A DNA stretch of 64,000 bases from Platerodrilus igneus (Eukaryota; Arthropoda; Insecta; Coleoptera; Lycidae), in NCBI GenBank assembly GCA_036346225.1, contig JARFIW010001484.1, positions 620,001 to 684,000 of the forward strand. Direction: 5' to 3'. The notes beneath the pieces were generated by a model. It had not been told where the DNA came from. It saw only the letters and a program-made list of their open reading frames with translations, and did no database searches. Of the stretch, positions 18,755 to 28,906 are shown in pieces. A program made the position numbers and the translations under genes. Each line of letters begins with the position of its first letter. The first letter of the stretch is position 1.

Positions 18755-19675
18755 ATGATGACGGACGTTAACAATTTTATTGCGAATAAACGCAGTCTTC
18801 ATCTTATGCAGGATGCTGTACGAAAAAAGTTTGTAGCGTACAAAAAGGGAGACGCTACATCTCAGCAAAAATTCAAAGAGGTGCACAAACAATTGATCGA
18901 TCCACTGCAAATAACCGCTTCCCAGTTGCAATCGATCACCGAAAAAATTCCTACACCTACAACAAAGGTTAAAGTCGAAGACATGGACGTACCTATAAAG
19001 AAAATTAAACAACTCGTTCCAGAAGAACCGTTCCATTTTTACTATGCGGATGTGTTAGCTAGAGACGAAGACGAAAATATTGACAAATCAATTTATGGAG
19101 TAAAGTATAATGCGGAAACCGACTCATGGAGTTTGTGGAAAAGTGTATTGGTAATTAACCCGGAAACTAGCGATATAACATTAAACAATGTGATATATCC
19201 AGGTACGAGGGGTTTATACAATCTGCTGGTTTACAAAGACATCAGCGCCGAAGATGGCGATTTTAATTTGCATGAAGATTTGCCGAACTACTTGGAAATG
19301 ATCAAATCTGCGTCGATTTTGAGAAGAAAGTTTAACCCATTTGCGGTGCACGATTTAAGCGGATTTCCAACAAATAACAAAAAGTTTAACAAATATGTGC
19401 AAAAATATCTCACCGAATTTCGGAGGAATCCCGAAAGAAAACAGCCAAAGAGAAGAAAACAGTCTAAGGAAGCGGGTTTAGGCTTTTCTAATCGGTTTTA
19501 CAAAAGTTTAAATTCAAAGCCGGTGCAATATGACTACTGGAATAATGTACATGAACTTGTGGATCGGCTGAGATTGTTGAACGCATCCAACCGAGCTGGA
19601 AATACAAGCGAGGAAAACATTAACGAGATGGTGTCCATAATAGAAGAGTTGAGAGAAGAAGGTATAATACAGTGA
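18755..19675 (+). CDS. Conserved Polinton protein of unknown function, 306 aa
   Basis: ATG at 18755 (or 18758) lies 38 nt after the ATPase stop; the upstream in-frame codons start with TTG and are likely untranslated. The N-terminal 65 residues look helical or coiled-coil (RKKFVAYKKGDATSQQKFKE). The centre contains YGVKYNAETDSWSLW and a PGTRGLYNLLV block. A Lys/Arg-rich stretch (about 220-238, RKQPKRRKQSK) precedes a Gly-Leu-Gly-Phe. The C-terminus has YWNNVHELVDRLRLLNASN and SIIEELREEGIIQ, a signature of a protein found in many insect Polintons. The function is not known; the position after the ATPase suggests a virion or DNA-associated role. The remnant at 1046-3845 holds a broken copy. Confidence 0.8.
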   Translation: MMTDVNNFIANKRSLHLMQDAVRKKFVAYKKGDATSQQKFKEVHKQLIDPLQITASQLQSITEKIPTPTTKVKVEDMDVPIKKIKQLVPEEPFHFYYADVLARDEDENIDKSIYGVKYNAETDSWSLWKSVLVINPETSDITLNNVIYPGTRGLYNLLVYKDISAEDGDFNLHEDLPNYLEMIKSASILRRKFNPFAVHDLSGFPTNNKKFNKYVQKYLTEFRRNPERKQPKRRKQSKEAGLGFSNRFYKSLNSKPVQYDYWNNVHELVDRLRLLNASNRAGNTSEENINEMVSIIEELREEGIIQ

Positions 19676-19703
19676 GTTCAGTAAATAATTACACAGTTTT
19701 AAA

Positions 19704-20411
19704 ATGCCTATCGACCGCTTCGGACGTTCAGAGCGTAAAGATGCTGATATTCGACGCTGTCCTCCAGGTCGAGGATTTGTGCTAACGTTGGATGGTGATG
19801 GGTACGATATGCAGCAAAGAAAGTTAGTGAATTCATCAGATCCGAAAGAAGATAGTGATTGTGTTAATTAGAGAAGCACTATAGTATTCAAGTCTGCAGA
19901 AGAAACAATTAGTTTTCGTAAAAGAAGGTTAGTTGATGTAATGGACCCTAAAAACGATAGTGATTGTGTTAATCAGAGAAGCACTATAGTATTCAAGTCT
20001 GGAGAAGAAACAATTAGTTTTCGTAAAAGAAGGCTAGTTGATGTAATGGATCCTAAAGACGATAGTGATTGTGTTAATAAGAAATCTGTAATCAAGCTCG
20101 TGAATCAAGCCTTTTCATACTGTCTAAAAAGTTCCGATGATATACAGCGTAAAGATAAAGCCTTCAATGCAAGAAACCAGCGTATCGCAATGCTTGCTCA
20201 ACCAGTTGAGCTATCTGATGCAGTTAATAAACAGTATGTAAATGAAAAATTGGATAAGCCTGTATCTGACTTTAAAACGTTTATACAGTTTTTTATTAAT
20301 TTGACTGCAACTTCTGAAACAAATGAGAAGGAGCTTCAGTTTATGTCAAAGGTGCAATTGGATAAAGATAACCCTATTAGTTTAGCAACAGTGTTAAGCA
20401 AAAATGAGTAA
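19704..20411 (+). pseudogene. Fibre-like repeat protein with an in-frame TAG
   Basis: ATG at 19704 (MPIDRFGRSERKD), stop at 20409-20411, 235 codons, interrupted by TAG at 19869-19871 where the remnant copy has CAG. It contains three 105-bp (35-codon) tandem units beginning near 19822, 19927 and 20032 that carry R-K/R-L-V...DPK-x-D-SDCVN-Q/K. A fourth diverged unit, AQPVELSDAVNKQYVNEKL, follows. The DP-x-x-x-x-DAVNK-x-YV pattern is the repeat found in phage tail-fibre and other trimeric fibre shafts, so a receptor-binding fibre is a plausible role (inference). The C-terminus (about 60 aa) has a helical FKTFIQFFINLT stretch. It lacks 72 nt present in the remnant copy. Its end overlaps the integrase ATG by 8 nt. 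Confidence 0.7.
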
Positions 20412-21356
20412 AGAAATCATCGTTAAGGAATTATTTAAACCTGCAAGAAAAAAATTTCAGCGTCGTCATACAAATCTGAAACATGTGAAACGTGATCTTA
20501 TCCAATCGGACTTGTGCGAAATGCAACCTTACTCGCGTGTGAACAATGGGTACAGATATATTGTAATAGCAGTGGACTGTTTCACAAAATATGCTTTAGC
20601 AGAACCTTTAAAAAATAAAACCGGATCGGAAGTTACAAATGCTATGAAAAAAATATTGGACAAAATGCTGCAAGGAGAAAATAACGTAAAAATCAATCTA
20701 CAAACGGATTTTGGGAAAGAGTACTACAACCGCTGGTTTAAAAATCTTATGCAAAAATATAAGATAAACCATTACTCTACGTATTAAGCTAGCATGGTCG
20801 AGCGGTTGATTAGAACAATCAAAAACAAATTGTACAGAAGATTTTACTTGCAAGGCAGTCATAAATGGGTGAATATTTTGCCTAAGGTTATGGAAGAATA
20901 CAATAATACACCGCATCGGGCTATTAACATGACGCCTATGGAAGCAGAAGAACATCCGGAAAGAATAAAACTTTACACCGCTAACAGCGTTTCTAAAAGT
21001 CACAAGAAGTTGTATAAGGTTGGAGACATTGTGCGTATATCAAAATATAAAGCAGTATTCGATCGAGGATTTCACCCAAACTATTCAAAATTGTTAAAGT
21101 ACAACAAACGAGACCGACAACCTATCTGCTACAAGATTTGGAAGGTTGGTCAATTCTAGGTGCTTTTTACGGTAATGAAATTCAGCTCACAGCAGCACCC
21201 GACACGTACTTAGTGGAAAAAGTTTTACGGAAACGGAAGCACGGGCGCGAATTATTAGTGTCGTGGTTGGGGGATGGTAAAAGTTGGATTAAGAAAACAG
21301 ACTTGCTTTACATCATCCAGATAATTACCCGGTTGAAAAAAATCATAAAAGGATGA
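20404..21356 (+). pseudogene. Polinton DDE integrase with chromodomain-like tail, broken
   Basis: Retroviral-type integrase that inserts the element. ATG at 20404. The catalytic core shows D36 (QSDLCEM), D101 (LQTDFGKEYYN) and a Glu in MVERLIRTIK at about 20797-20802. TAA at 20785-20787 interrupts the frame; relative to the remnant copy a 9-bp in-frame deletion at this point created it. The frame stays open to 21159, while the family-like tail (TTYLLQDLEG..., LTAAPDTYLVEKVLRKRK, LLVSWLGDGKSWI) lies in another frame up to 21356. This implies an indel near 21080-21095. The tail resembles a chromodomain, as in other Polinton integrases. It is probably inactive. Confidence 0.88.
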
Positions 21357-21433
21357 GGTAAATTTCCTTAACTGAATATATAGGAGAGATTTGCTTAGAA
21401 CCCCATTCCCATCCGTGATTTGAAGCAGGAATC

Positions 21434-21907
21434 ATGTGTTTCATAATCGATTTACAAGGATATCAATACAAAACTAGTGATTTCTATTGCAAGGAGATTG
21501 CCATTTTGGATGTAGCGAATAATGTAATATGGCATGAGATACTGGACATGGCTGTGGAGTATAACACCCTAAGTGATGATTTCAAAAAGCAAGTTCGGTG
21601 GTTAAAGCAAGGAATCCATGGGCTCAGCTGGGATGGGCAGTCCACAAGTGGATATACAAATGTAGGCGATTTGCTGAAAGAAGTCATACCTCCTGATGCT
21701 ACTGTCTATGTTAAAGGCGAACAGAAAAGACAGTTACTATCAAAATATTTATCAAACAACATTTTAAACATGGAAAGTGTATTTTCACTTCCAAAGCTCA
21801 AAGAATTAAGAAGAATCGGTGATAGGTACAATCACTGTTTAAACCATTGTTTGAATAATTTAAGCTGTTCTAAAGAAAATGTATTGCTATTGAGGCCTTT
21901 TTGTTAA
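21434..21907 (+). CDS. Conserved Polinton small protein, 157 aa
   Basis: Complete ORF (MCFIIDLQGYQYKTSDFYCKE...), the last gene before the right terminal region. An N-terminal strand ends in Asp (FIIDLQGY), followed by a CKEIAILDV strand, a middle GDLLKEVIPPDATVYVKGE segment and a C-terminal Cys/His-rich stretch (NHCLNHCLNNLSCSKENVLLL). The arrangement is compatible with a small RNase H-fold/exonuclease-like protein, but I do not see a full catalytic triad and do not assign a function. A TATATA lies near 21376. It is well preserved in the remnant copy (5354-5830), unlike its neighbours. AATAAA follows at 21922. Confidence 0.75.
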   Translation: MCFIIDLQGYQYKTSDFYCKEIAILDVANNVIWHEILDMAVEYNTLSDDFKKQVRWLKQGIHGLSWDGQSTSGYTNVGDLLKEVIPPDATVYVKGEQKRQLLSKYLSNNILNMESVFSLPKLKELRRIGDRYNHCLNHCLNNLSCSKENVLLLRPFC

Positions 21908-21921
21908 TGTATTTAATTTTT

Positions 21922-21927
21922 AATAAA
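21922..21927 (+). terminator. Polyadenylation signal after the 157-aa gene
   Basis: AATAAA lies 15 nt after the stop; the same signal follows the homologous gene in the remnant. Confidence 0.55.
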
Positions 21928-23344
21928 ATATTTTGTGAGATTTGTTTTTTATCTTAGCTAAAAGTATACCTTTAAAATTTGGAAAAATATATCTGTAAAA
22001 CAGTGCATTACTTTGGAAAAATTAATGTTTTAAAATACAAATAAAAACCAATAACAGAATACATAATAATTGGTGTTTGCAAATAAATTCAGTTCTACTT
22101 TAATAATATTTTTAATAATACTTACCCTTAAACCTTCAAAACTTTTCACAAAAGAACTACACAAAACGACGGTTTAAAATTTCGACGGGCTTTACACAAA
22201 AGCGTGCGAAACTAATAGAATTTTTTTCTAATAACACCGCGTTATATATGTTTTGAAAACCGTTAATTATATTACTAAATGACGTTTGTATTTTCCCTAA
22301 ATACGTGCTGGTTACCTTGTGTGAATCCTCGGCAATTATTCATCAATTTCTAATGCACAAACATAATTAATAGAAAGTCCAAGAAAAGAAATTATAAACA
22401 GCTTTTCACATGATCGTTAAGAATCTAGAATATTTCCTGGATTACAAATAATTACAAATGAATTAATACTACATTGGAAGTTTCGAAAATATTGAATTAT
22501 AATGCTTCTACAGCGTCACGTAAGGTAATTTAGGTAATTGATGTAGGATATCAATATGTAATAAGACCCATTTACTTACTCTAATATTGTTTTGTGATTA
22601 TTATTGAACAGTACTTAATGTGGTTTATTACATTTTGATAATTCTGAAATTTAGGTAGTTAATGATGTCACACACAAAATTTCTATTTATTAGAATCTAA
22701 ATCAGTACTATGAATTCACTAATTAACATGGTTGGTATTTTCTGAACTGCACTAAACAGAACGTTTGTATTTTAAAGAATATTATTTTTGAACTTTTATA
22801 TTAATTTTGTAAAACATTATTATATTATGTAGAAGTATTTAAAATTTAATTCTTTATTAGCAACTATCCTGTAAACAATAGCATGATATAAAACACCGTT
22901 TTACCTTTATAAGAATGTAGCAGGAGTCATCCGCTTTCACTATTATAATTGCATTAACAAGGTATTACAAATTTAAAGCAAGATTTGGTGATAGATGCGA
23001 GCACTGTAGAAAGTACCTTGTGTTATTATTAATCTACAAGTAATTATGCGGGGGTTTCTAATGTACGTCATTGAAACATATTTCTTGTATTCCCAAATAT
23101 ACAGTCAATAATTAATAGAAAGAAATTATATACGGCTTTAACTGGTATTTCGCATGATTGTAAAGACAGTAGTTTTGAAGCGATATGGTGTTTTCTAAAA
23201 TATTTGCTGGATTACGTGTTACGTACTTGGTAAAATTTTAAACCTGAAAATTGATAGCTGTTTTTAAAATTTTAAAAGTCATGGTTTTGAATATTAAACA
23301 ATGGCTAGTCGAAGAAAACTATTTGTTAGGTTTGCTTACAGAGC
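21928..23344. other. Right subterminal non-coding region of the Polinton
   Basis: About 1.4 kb of A/T-rich DNA without a gene, aligning in patches with 5840-6800 of the remnant. An additional stretch (about 22,430-23,150) has no clear partner in the remnant. Short recurring phrases such as GAAAGTACCTTGTGT and AATTATATACAGCTTT are shared. Confidence 0.65.
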
Positions 23345-23862
23345 AAATAGCAAAATTTAGAGGTTTGAGAGCTTAAAGTGTAACTTTGCAGGGGGTGCAC
23401 CGATTTTAAATCTGTTTGCAGATTCGAATTGTGCGTAAAATTCTAGACTAACAAGATGTATCGCATGGTTAAAAAAATTTATAAGAACGCTCAGATATCG
23501 CTTCCGGTAAAAAATCTTAAAATGAAGATAGCTCCCTTGGGGTGATGCTATCTAAAAAATTTCTAGAAATTCGGGTAGCTGAGAAAATTCTAATATTAAT
23601 TGAAACCAAACAAGATAGGTTTATCTCGAAAGATGAAAAATTGTTAGTCGAAGAAAACTATTTGCTCCAGAATGTTAGCGGTAAAACAAATCTTAAAAAT
23701 AGGTTTATCTCGTGTGTGGAAATGTGGATGCTTGTGGAAATGTGGAGATGAATCTCCTCATTTCCTCCTTATGGGGATTTACATGTAAATTTGGTCCAGA
23801 TGCGGGTGGAAATGTGGATGCTGGTGGAAATGTGGTTCTGATTCGTCACTAAATGTACTACT
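23345..23862. repeat. Right terminal inverted repeat
   Basis: Reverse complement of 7974-8490, ending AATGTACTACT. It contains the minisatellite boxes GGTGGAAATGTGGATGC near 23,813-23,835 and 23,715-23,745. Confidence 0.9.
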
Positions 23863-23868
23863 TATTAC
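23863..23868. repeat. Right target-site duplication TATTAC
   Basis: Identical to 7968-7973 and directly abutting the terminal repeat. Confidence 0.93.
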
Positions 23869-23932
23869 TTTGTACGTTGTCGGTGGTTTTTTATACTAAG
23901 ATAATGGGAAATATAATGAGGGATTTAAAACA

Positions 23933-26320
23933 ATGGCGGAATATTTGTTGAAGAAATTTTTCCCTTCAGGTGATCTAGACGAAGACGAGGGGTTGCACAA
24001 CATGATACGTCAGGAAGCCACAGGATGCAAGAAATAGATGCCGATAAGGCAATTTTCGGTCACGATTTCGTAAGGGTTCTTAGGAAGATAAACCCTAAGA
24101 AGGCACGGGATATGATGGAATCACCTAAGACGCAGCTCTTGAGGGGTGCCTGTTAGTTCCACGTATATTTGGCGTGTTGTTTAATTTTTATTAGAATAAG
24201 GGCGTGTTTCCCCGTTGTTGGAAAGTCCAAAATGCATTCCTAAATAAAAAAGGCGGATATGTCAAAACCTGGCAACTATCGTCCAATTAGCCGGTTAGCG
24301 GTATTGGACAAAGCTTTGGATCGAATTATAACCGCCTGAGTTGAACACGTCGTGCGAGACACTGGTGATTTTAATAGGAAACAATTTGGATTCTCTGAGA
24401 GTAAGTTGACTATCGATGCGTTAGAGCTCGTAGTCGAAAAAATCAAACAGGTGAGGGAGGCAAACGAGTATAGCGTCATCGTGGCGTTGGCCATTTCGGG
24501 AGCATTTGATGCTGCCTGGTGGTCATCTATCGTTTGGAAGTTGGAACGCAGGGATTGTCCGCGAAACCTAATGTTATTGGACAAGAGCTATCTCTAGGGA
24601 CTATTGGCACAGGTCAAAATTCAGAGCGAAGTTGTGACGCGAACCGTGGAAAGGAGGTATCCGCAGCGGTCATGCCCTGGTCCTACATTTTGGAAGTTGT
24701 TGTAAAAGAGCATTTTTAGAGTCAAATTGTTCAAAAGATGCACTATTGTTGGGATCGCAACGATACATTGTTGATTATAATATCGAGATTGTAAATGCAG
24801 ATGCGAACGAAACCGCACAAGGAGTTGAGTAAGTTGTACGAATGGTTGCAGGAGATCAAGTTAAATTTCAACACGATTAAGTCGGAGGCTTTTTTTTTCG
24901 GAACAAAACAAAGTTCTCTTAGGCTAGAGCTAGGAGTGAAAAAGATCCCGTTTAAGGAAACCATCACATATTTCAACGTTAAATTACTAAATTGGAAAAC
25001 GCACGTGCAATATGTCAAAAAAGTGAGAGCAGCGAAATGTCTAATAGTATGATAGCAGTAGCAAAAATAAACTGGGATTCAGAAGCGAATCGAATCGCTA
25101 AAGACAGTTTACGCCGGAACAATAGAACCGGCGATGCTGTATGCGGCATCTGTTTGTGCGGAGGGTAATAAGGTCAGGAATGTCCGGCAATCGGGGAGCG
25201 TTCAACGCATAATCGCAATCAAGACTACGAGAGCATACAGGACCACATCTATGAACGCGGTTTTGATTAATAGAAGAATGCTCCCAATTGAATTTGTCGT
25301 CAGAGAAAGTAGAGATTGGAGACTCGTAGATATAGAAAATTTTTCTAAGGACAGTAAGAAAATTGAGAGAAAAGTTGTTATTTCCGGCTGATATTAAGGG
25401 GCTCAAGTTTGATAAAAGCGACGAAAACGCAATGAGGATAAGAATCTATACGGATGGCTCGCAAATGGATGATGGGCAAGCCGGACCGGGGTTCGCTGTG
25501 TATAAGGAGGAGAAGAAGGTGTTCCAATTTCAAACTAAATTTGTAGATTAAAGCTCAATCAGTGCGAGTTGGTAGCTATAAGGGAAGCTATAAAGTACGT
25601 CATCAAACACTCGGACACAAGTGAATACTCTATCATTAGCGATAGCAAATCGGCCCTGATTGCTCTGGCGAATATAAACACATCCACAGACCTTCAAGGA
25701 AACGTCTGGAGAACAGCGCACATGGCACTTGGGTTTCGGGATTTGAAGTTTTATTGGATTGGGTCCTAAGGCGGCAATCGAGGAAACAACAGAGCAGATG
25801 AACCGGCAAAATGTCGCAACAGGGAAGTTTCTCACGGCGTATTCATCGGTGCCGAGGTCGCTAATTAAGCAAATGTTGCGAGAGAGGTTAATTCAACCGT
25901 GGAAAGAGATGTGGAACAACGCTGTCACTGGCAGTTTGACGCACAAATTTATACTGAGCATAGAAGCTAGAAATAAGATGGAGGTGAAGTTGGATCATAA
26001 GATGGTGCAGCTATTGACAGGGCATGGGGCCCTGAAAACCTACCTGCGAATATTCAGATTGACCCAGAACAATCGCTGCTAATGCGGTGAGGGTACAGGA
26101 AGGCGCCGAGTACGTGCTATTTGAATGCCCACTCGAGATGGCTAACAGGTCGGCGAAGAGAGAGCTAGTTATCAAAGGGCTAGAATGGCCCAAGAGCTTG
26201 GAAGAAATCCAGGGAGTGGGTTACCAGAGGGTGTTCTAGGTGGCTTTGAAGAAATTTGCGAGAAGGGTCACGAGACTGGACGCTGAGAACCGGAAAAAAA
26301 TGGGGAAAGGGGACGCTTAA
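23933..26320 (+). pseudogene. Decayed non-LTR retrotransposon (R1/I-like), RT and RNase H remains
   Basis: Multiple frames carry recognisable pieces in order. RT domain: a FVRVLRKINPKKA segment near 24,070; a KALDRIIT segment near 24,310; FGFSESKLTIDAL near 24,390; VALAISGAFDAAWW with CPRNL near 24,480-24,570. RNase H: IYTDGSQMDDG near 25,445, REAIKYVI and SDSKSALIAL near 25,580-25,670. A C-terminal zinc-knuckle-like remnant (LTGHGAL, then CGEG...LFECP) lies near 26,010-26,130. The ISGAFD-x-AWW and CPRNL wording is typical of the R1 group, and RNase H suggests R1/LOA/I-type. Numerous stops and frameshifts make it dead. No endonuclease domain is seen, so it is 5'-truncated. Confidence 0.82.
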
Positions 26321-27010
26321 AATTTTAAGTAAGAAATAGTTTAGATTTGGTATAAACTTATTTTGTGGCACGGTGTAACTTAATTTACAAAAATAAAAAG
26401 AAACTATCAAAAATATGTACAAAAAAACAAACCAAAATAAAGCATCCAAATATACACGACGAATTTGACACTAAATCAATCACTATCTTACCTAAAACGC
26501 GCGGAGCAAACATCGGGTATTAAACCAAAACTTTAAATCGGGCTAATAAATAACAAAGCTAAATCCAACCCAATAAGTCTATTTAACTATGAAATTAAAT
26601 TATTGTAAAACCGCACATACCCCAAGAACTTAAAAGTGATAACGATTGTGATCCCCCAGGACATTTAGTTCATACCCACCAGGACCTCAACAGCGCATTA
26701 CCATCTCCCCTTAGAAGTAAGAGATACGACCAGGTATCAGAATCCTGGAGAAATTTGTATTCAAGATATTTATGAATATTGTGACGGCTGCACTCGCATA
26801 AGCATTGATTTGTATTATAAGTAAATCTTGCAGTTAATTTTAACGAGTACGATTTGGTGTGATGGCGCTAGCCACATAATTCTTATACGAGTGCACCTGA
26901 TAATTTAAGGGATGCTTCTTTGCTAGTCTATGCACTGTTATATGCTTATATGATTAATGCTTTATTTAGATATCTATATATATTTACATTTTATACCTGT
27001 ATTGTAAAGT
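26321..27010. other. Non-coding stretch between retrotransposon and foldback element
   Basis: I see no gene, repeat array or recognisable element here; A/T-rich with a few scattered G/C-richer phrases. Confidence 0.5.
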
Positions 27011-27012
27011 TA

Positions 27013-28904
27013 TACAGGGTGAGTTTTTAGTGTGGCAACGGTCGATAACTCCGTTATTATAAAAGCTACGTAAACCAAATTTGGAGGCATATTAGGCATG
27101 CCTAAAGTGCATATTTTAAAAATATTTAGAAGCATACAGGGTGTTTCATAATTCCAGGGCATATTAAACTTATATTTTTTTAAATGGAACACCCTATATA
27201 TTATTACATTTTTGAAAAGCCCATAAAAAGAGCTTTAATTTGATATCAAATTGTATCTGTCTATTCCTTTTAGTTTTTGAGATATTCAACGGTTTTAGAA
27301 AAATGACCCTGATTAGATACATTGCCACTGCACTAATACACAACTTATGTTAATTTTCAAGATGCAGAAAATTTTACTATATACCATAGTATATTTGTAA
27401 TTATCACTTTTTTGAAATTTTTCACAGTATACAGGGTGTGTCGGGTTTCGCAAAATGCAATTTTTAAAATTTTTTTTAAATGGTACCCTACCAATTTTAT
27501 TGCTACATTGGATAGTCCATTAAGTGTCCTTTCATTTTTGTTAAGCATTCCCTATACCTAAATCCATTACTTTCTGAGATATTTTTGATTTTTTCAAATT
27601 TTAGAATGTTTTAATTTACATAACTAAAATAACTTACTATTGGAGAATATTATAAAACAATTAATACATATTGATTAACAATCAACTACACTTATCCAAT
27701 AACAATTTTCACTAACGATATAGTAACCTACAATAATATGCTATCAACAGAATTCTGCCAGATCAACAATATGCATTTTATAGAAAACGTTGAAGCAAGA
27801 AATCAGGCAGGCTTTGAAAAAAATAACTATTACAATTAAAATGTCATTTAGGTTTATTAATTGTAGTGTGTTGTCATTTAACACATTATCAGTTCTGTTT
27901 TAAATGTAATCTTTAAAGGAGATTTCAAAATGAATTTTACAGTGGAAGAACAAATAAATATGATTTGGGTATTGAGAGCAAGTTTAAGAAATTTCCTACT
28001 TGCATCAGGAATATACCAAGAGAGATATCTGTTAAATGACAACACACTAAAATTAATAAACCTAAATGACATTTTAATTGTAATAGTTATTTTTTTCAAA
28101 GCCTGCCTGATTTCTTGCTTCAACATTTTCTATAAAATGCATATTGTTGATCTGGCAGAATTCTGTTGATGGCGTATTATTGTAGGTTGTTATATCTTTA
28201 GTGAAAATTGTTATTGGATAAGTGTAGTTAATTGTTAATCAATATGTATTAATTGTTTTATAATATTCTCCAATAGTAAGTTATTTTTAGTTAGGTAAAT
28301 TAAAAACATTCTTAAAATTTGAAAAAAATCGAAAATATCTCAGAAAGTAATGGATTTAGGTATAGGGAATGCTTAACAAAAATGAAAGGACACTTAATGG
28401 ACTATCCATTGTAGCAATAAAATTGGTAGGGTGCCATTTAAAAAAAATTTTAAAAATTGCATTTTGCGAAATCTGACACATCCTGTATACTGTGAAAAAA
28501 TTTCAAAAAAGTGATAATTACAAATATACTATGGTATATAGTAAAATTTTCTGCATCTTGAAAATTAACATAAGTTGTGTATTAGTGCAGTGGCAATGTA
28601 TCTAATCAGGTCATTTTTCTAAAACCGTTGAATATCTCAAAAACTAAAAGGAATAGACAGATACAATTTGATATCAAATTAAAGCTCTTTTTATGGGCTT
28701 TTCAAAAATGTAATAATATATAGGGTGTTCCATTAAAAAAAATATAAGTTTAATATGCCCTGGAATTATGAAACACCCTGTATGCTTCTAAATATTTTTA
28801 AAATGTGCACTTTAGGCATGCCTAATGTGCCTCCAAATTTGGTTTACGTAGCTTTTATAATAACGGAGTTATCGACCGTTGCCACACTAAAAACTCACCC
28901 TGTA
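27013..28904. mobile_element. Foldback transposon with 870-bp inverted arms
   Basis: The left arm 27013-27883 and right arm 28030-28904 are near-perfect reverse complements, separated by a 146-bp loop. Outer ends are TACAGGGTGAG, flanked on both sides by TA (27011-27012, 28905-28906), as for a TA-target transposon of the Tc1/mariner group. Within each arm the phrase TACAGGGTG recurs at about 27135 and 27430 (left arm), mirrored in the right arm with one base changed in one of the copies, as if ends of several elements were nested. The loop encodes the start of a helix-turn-helix-like protein. No transposase is present, so it is non-autonomous. Confidence 0.88.
27930..28169 (+). pseudogene. 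HTH-like transposon ORF fragment in the foldback loop
   Basis: ATG at 27930 opens with MNFTVEEQINMIWVL, then RNFLLASGIYQERY. This matches the general pattern of the N-terminal HTH domain (DUF4817-like: x-x-T-x-EE-x-x-x-M...R-x-A-x-x-Y-x-x-RY) found on insect transposon proteins. The frame then enters the right inverted arm, where the sequence no longer looks coding. It is probably the 5' end of a former transposase or element gene. Assignment is by pattern only. Confidence 0.5.
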
Positions 28905-28906
28905 TA

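Larger units (their letters stand above)
7974..23862. mobile_element. Structurally complete Polinton/Maverick (adintovirus-like) element, 15.9 kb
   Basis: It is bounded by terminal inverted repeats of about 515 bp that begin AGTAGTAC, and by a 6-bp TATTAC duplication. It encodes the diagnostic Polinton set: protein-primed PolB (minus strand), adenain-like protease, double jelly-roll major capsid, penton-like minor capsid, PLA2-domain protein, FtsK/HerA-type packaging ATPase and retroviral-type integrase, plus conserved unknowns. The PLA2 protein and penton point to the adintovirus-like branch. Breaks in PolB, protease, MCP, fibre-like gene and integrase indicate it cannot move autonomously. 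A second copy in the same orientation ends 770 bp to its left. Confidence 0.95.
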
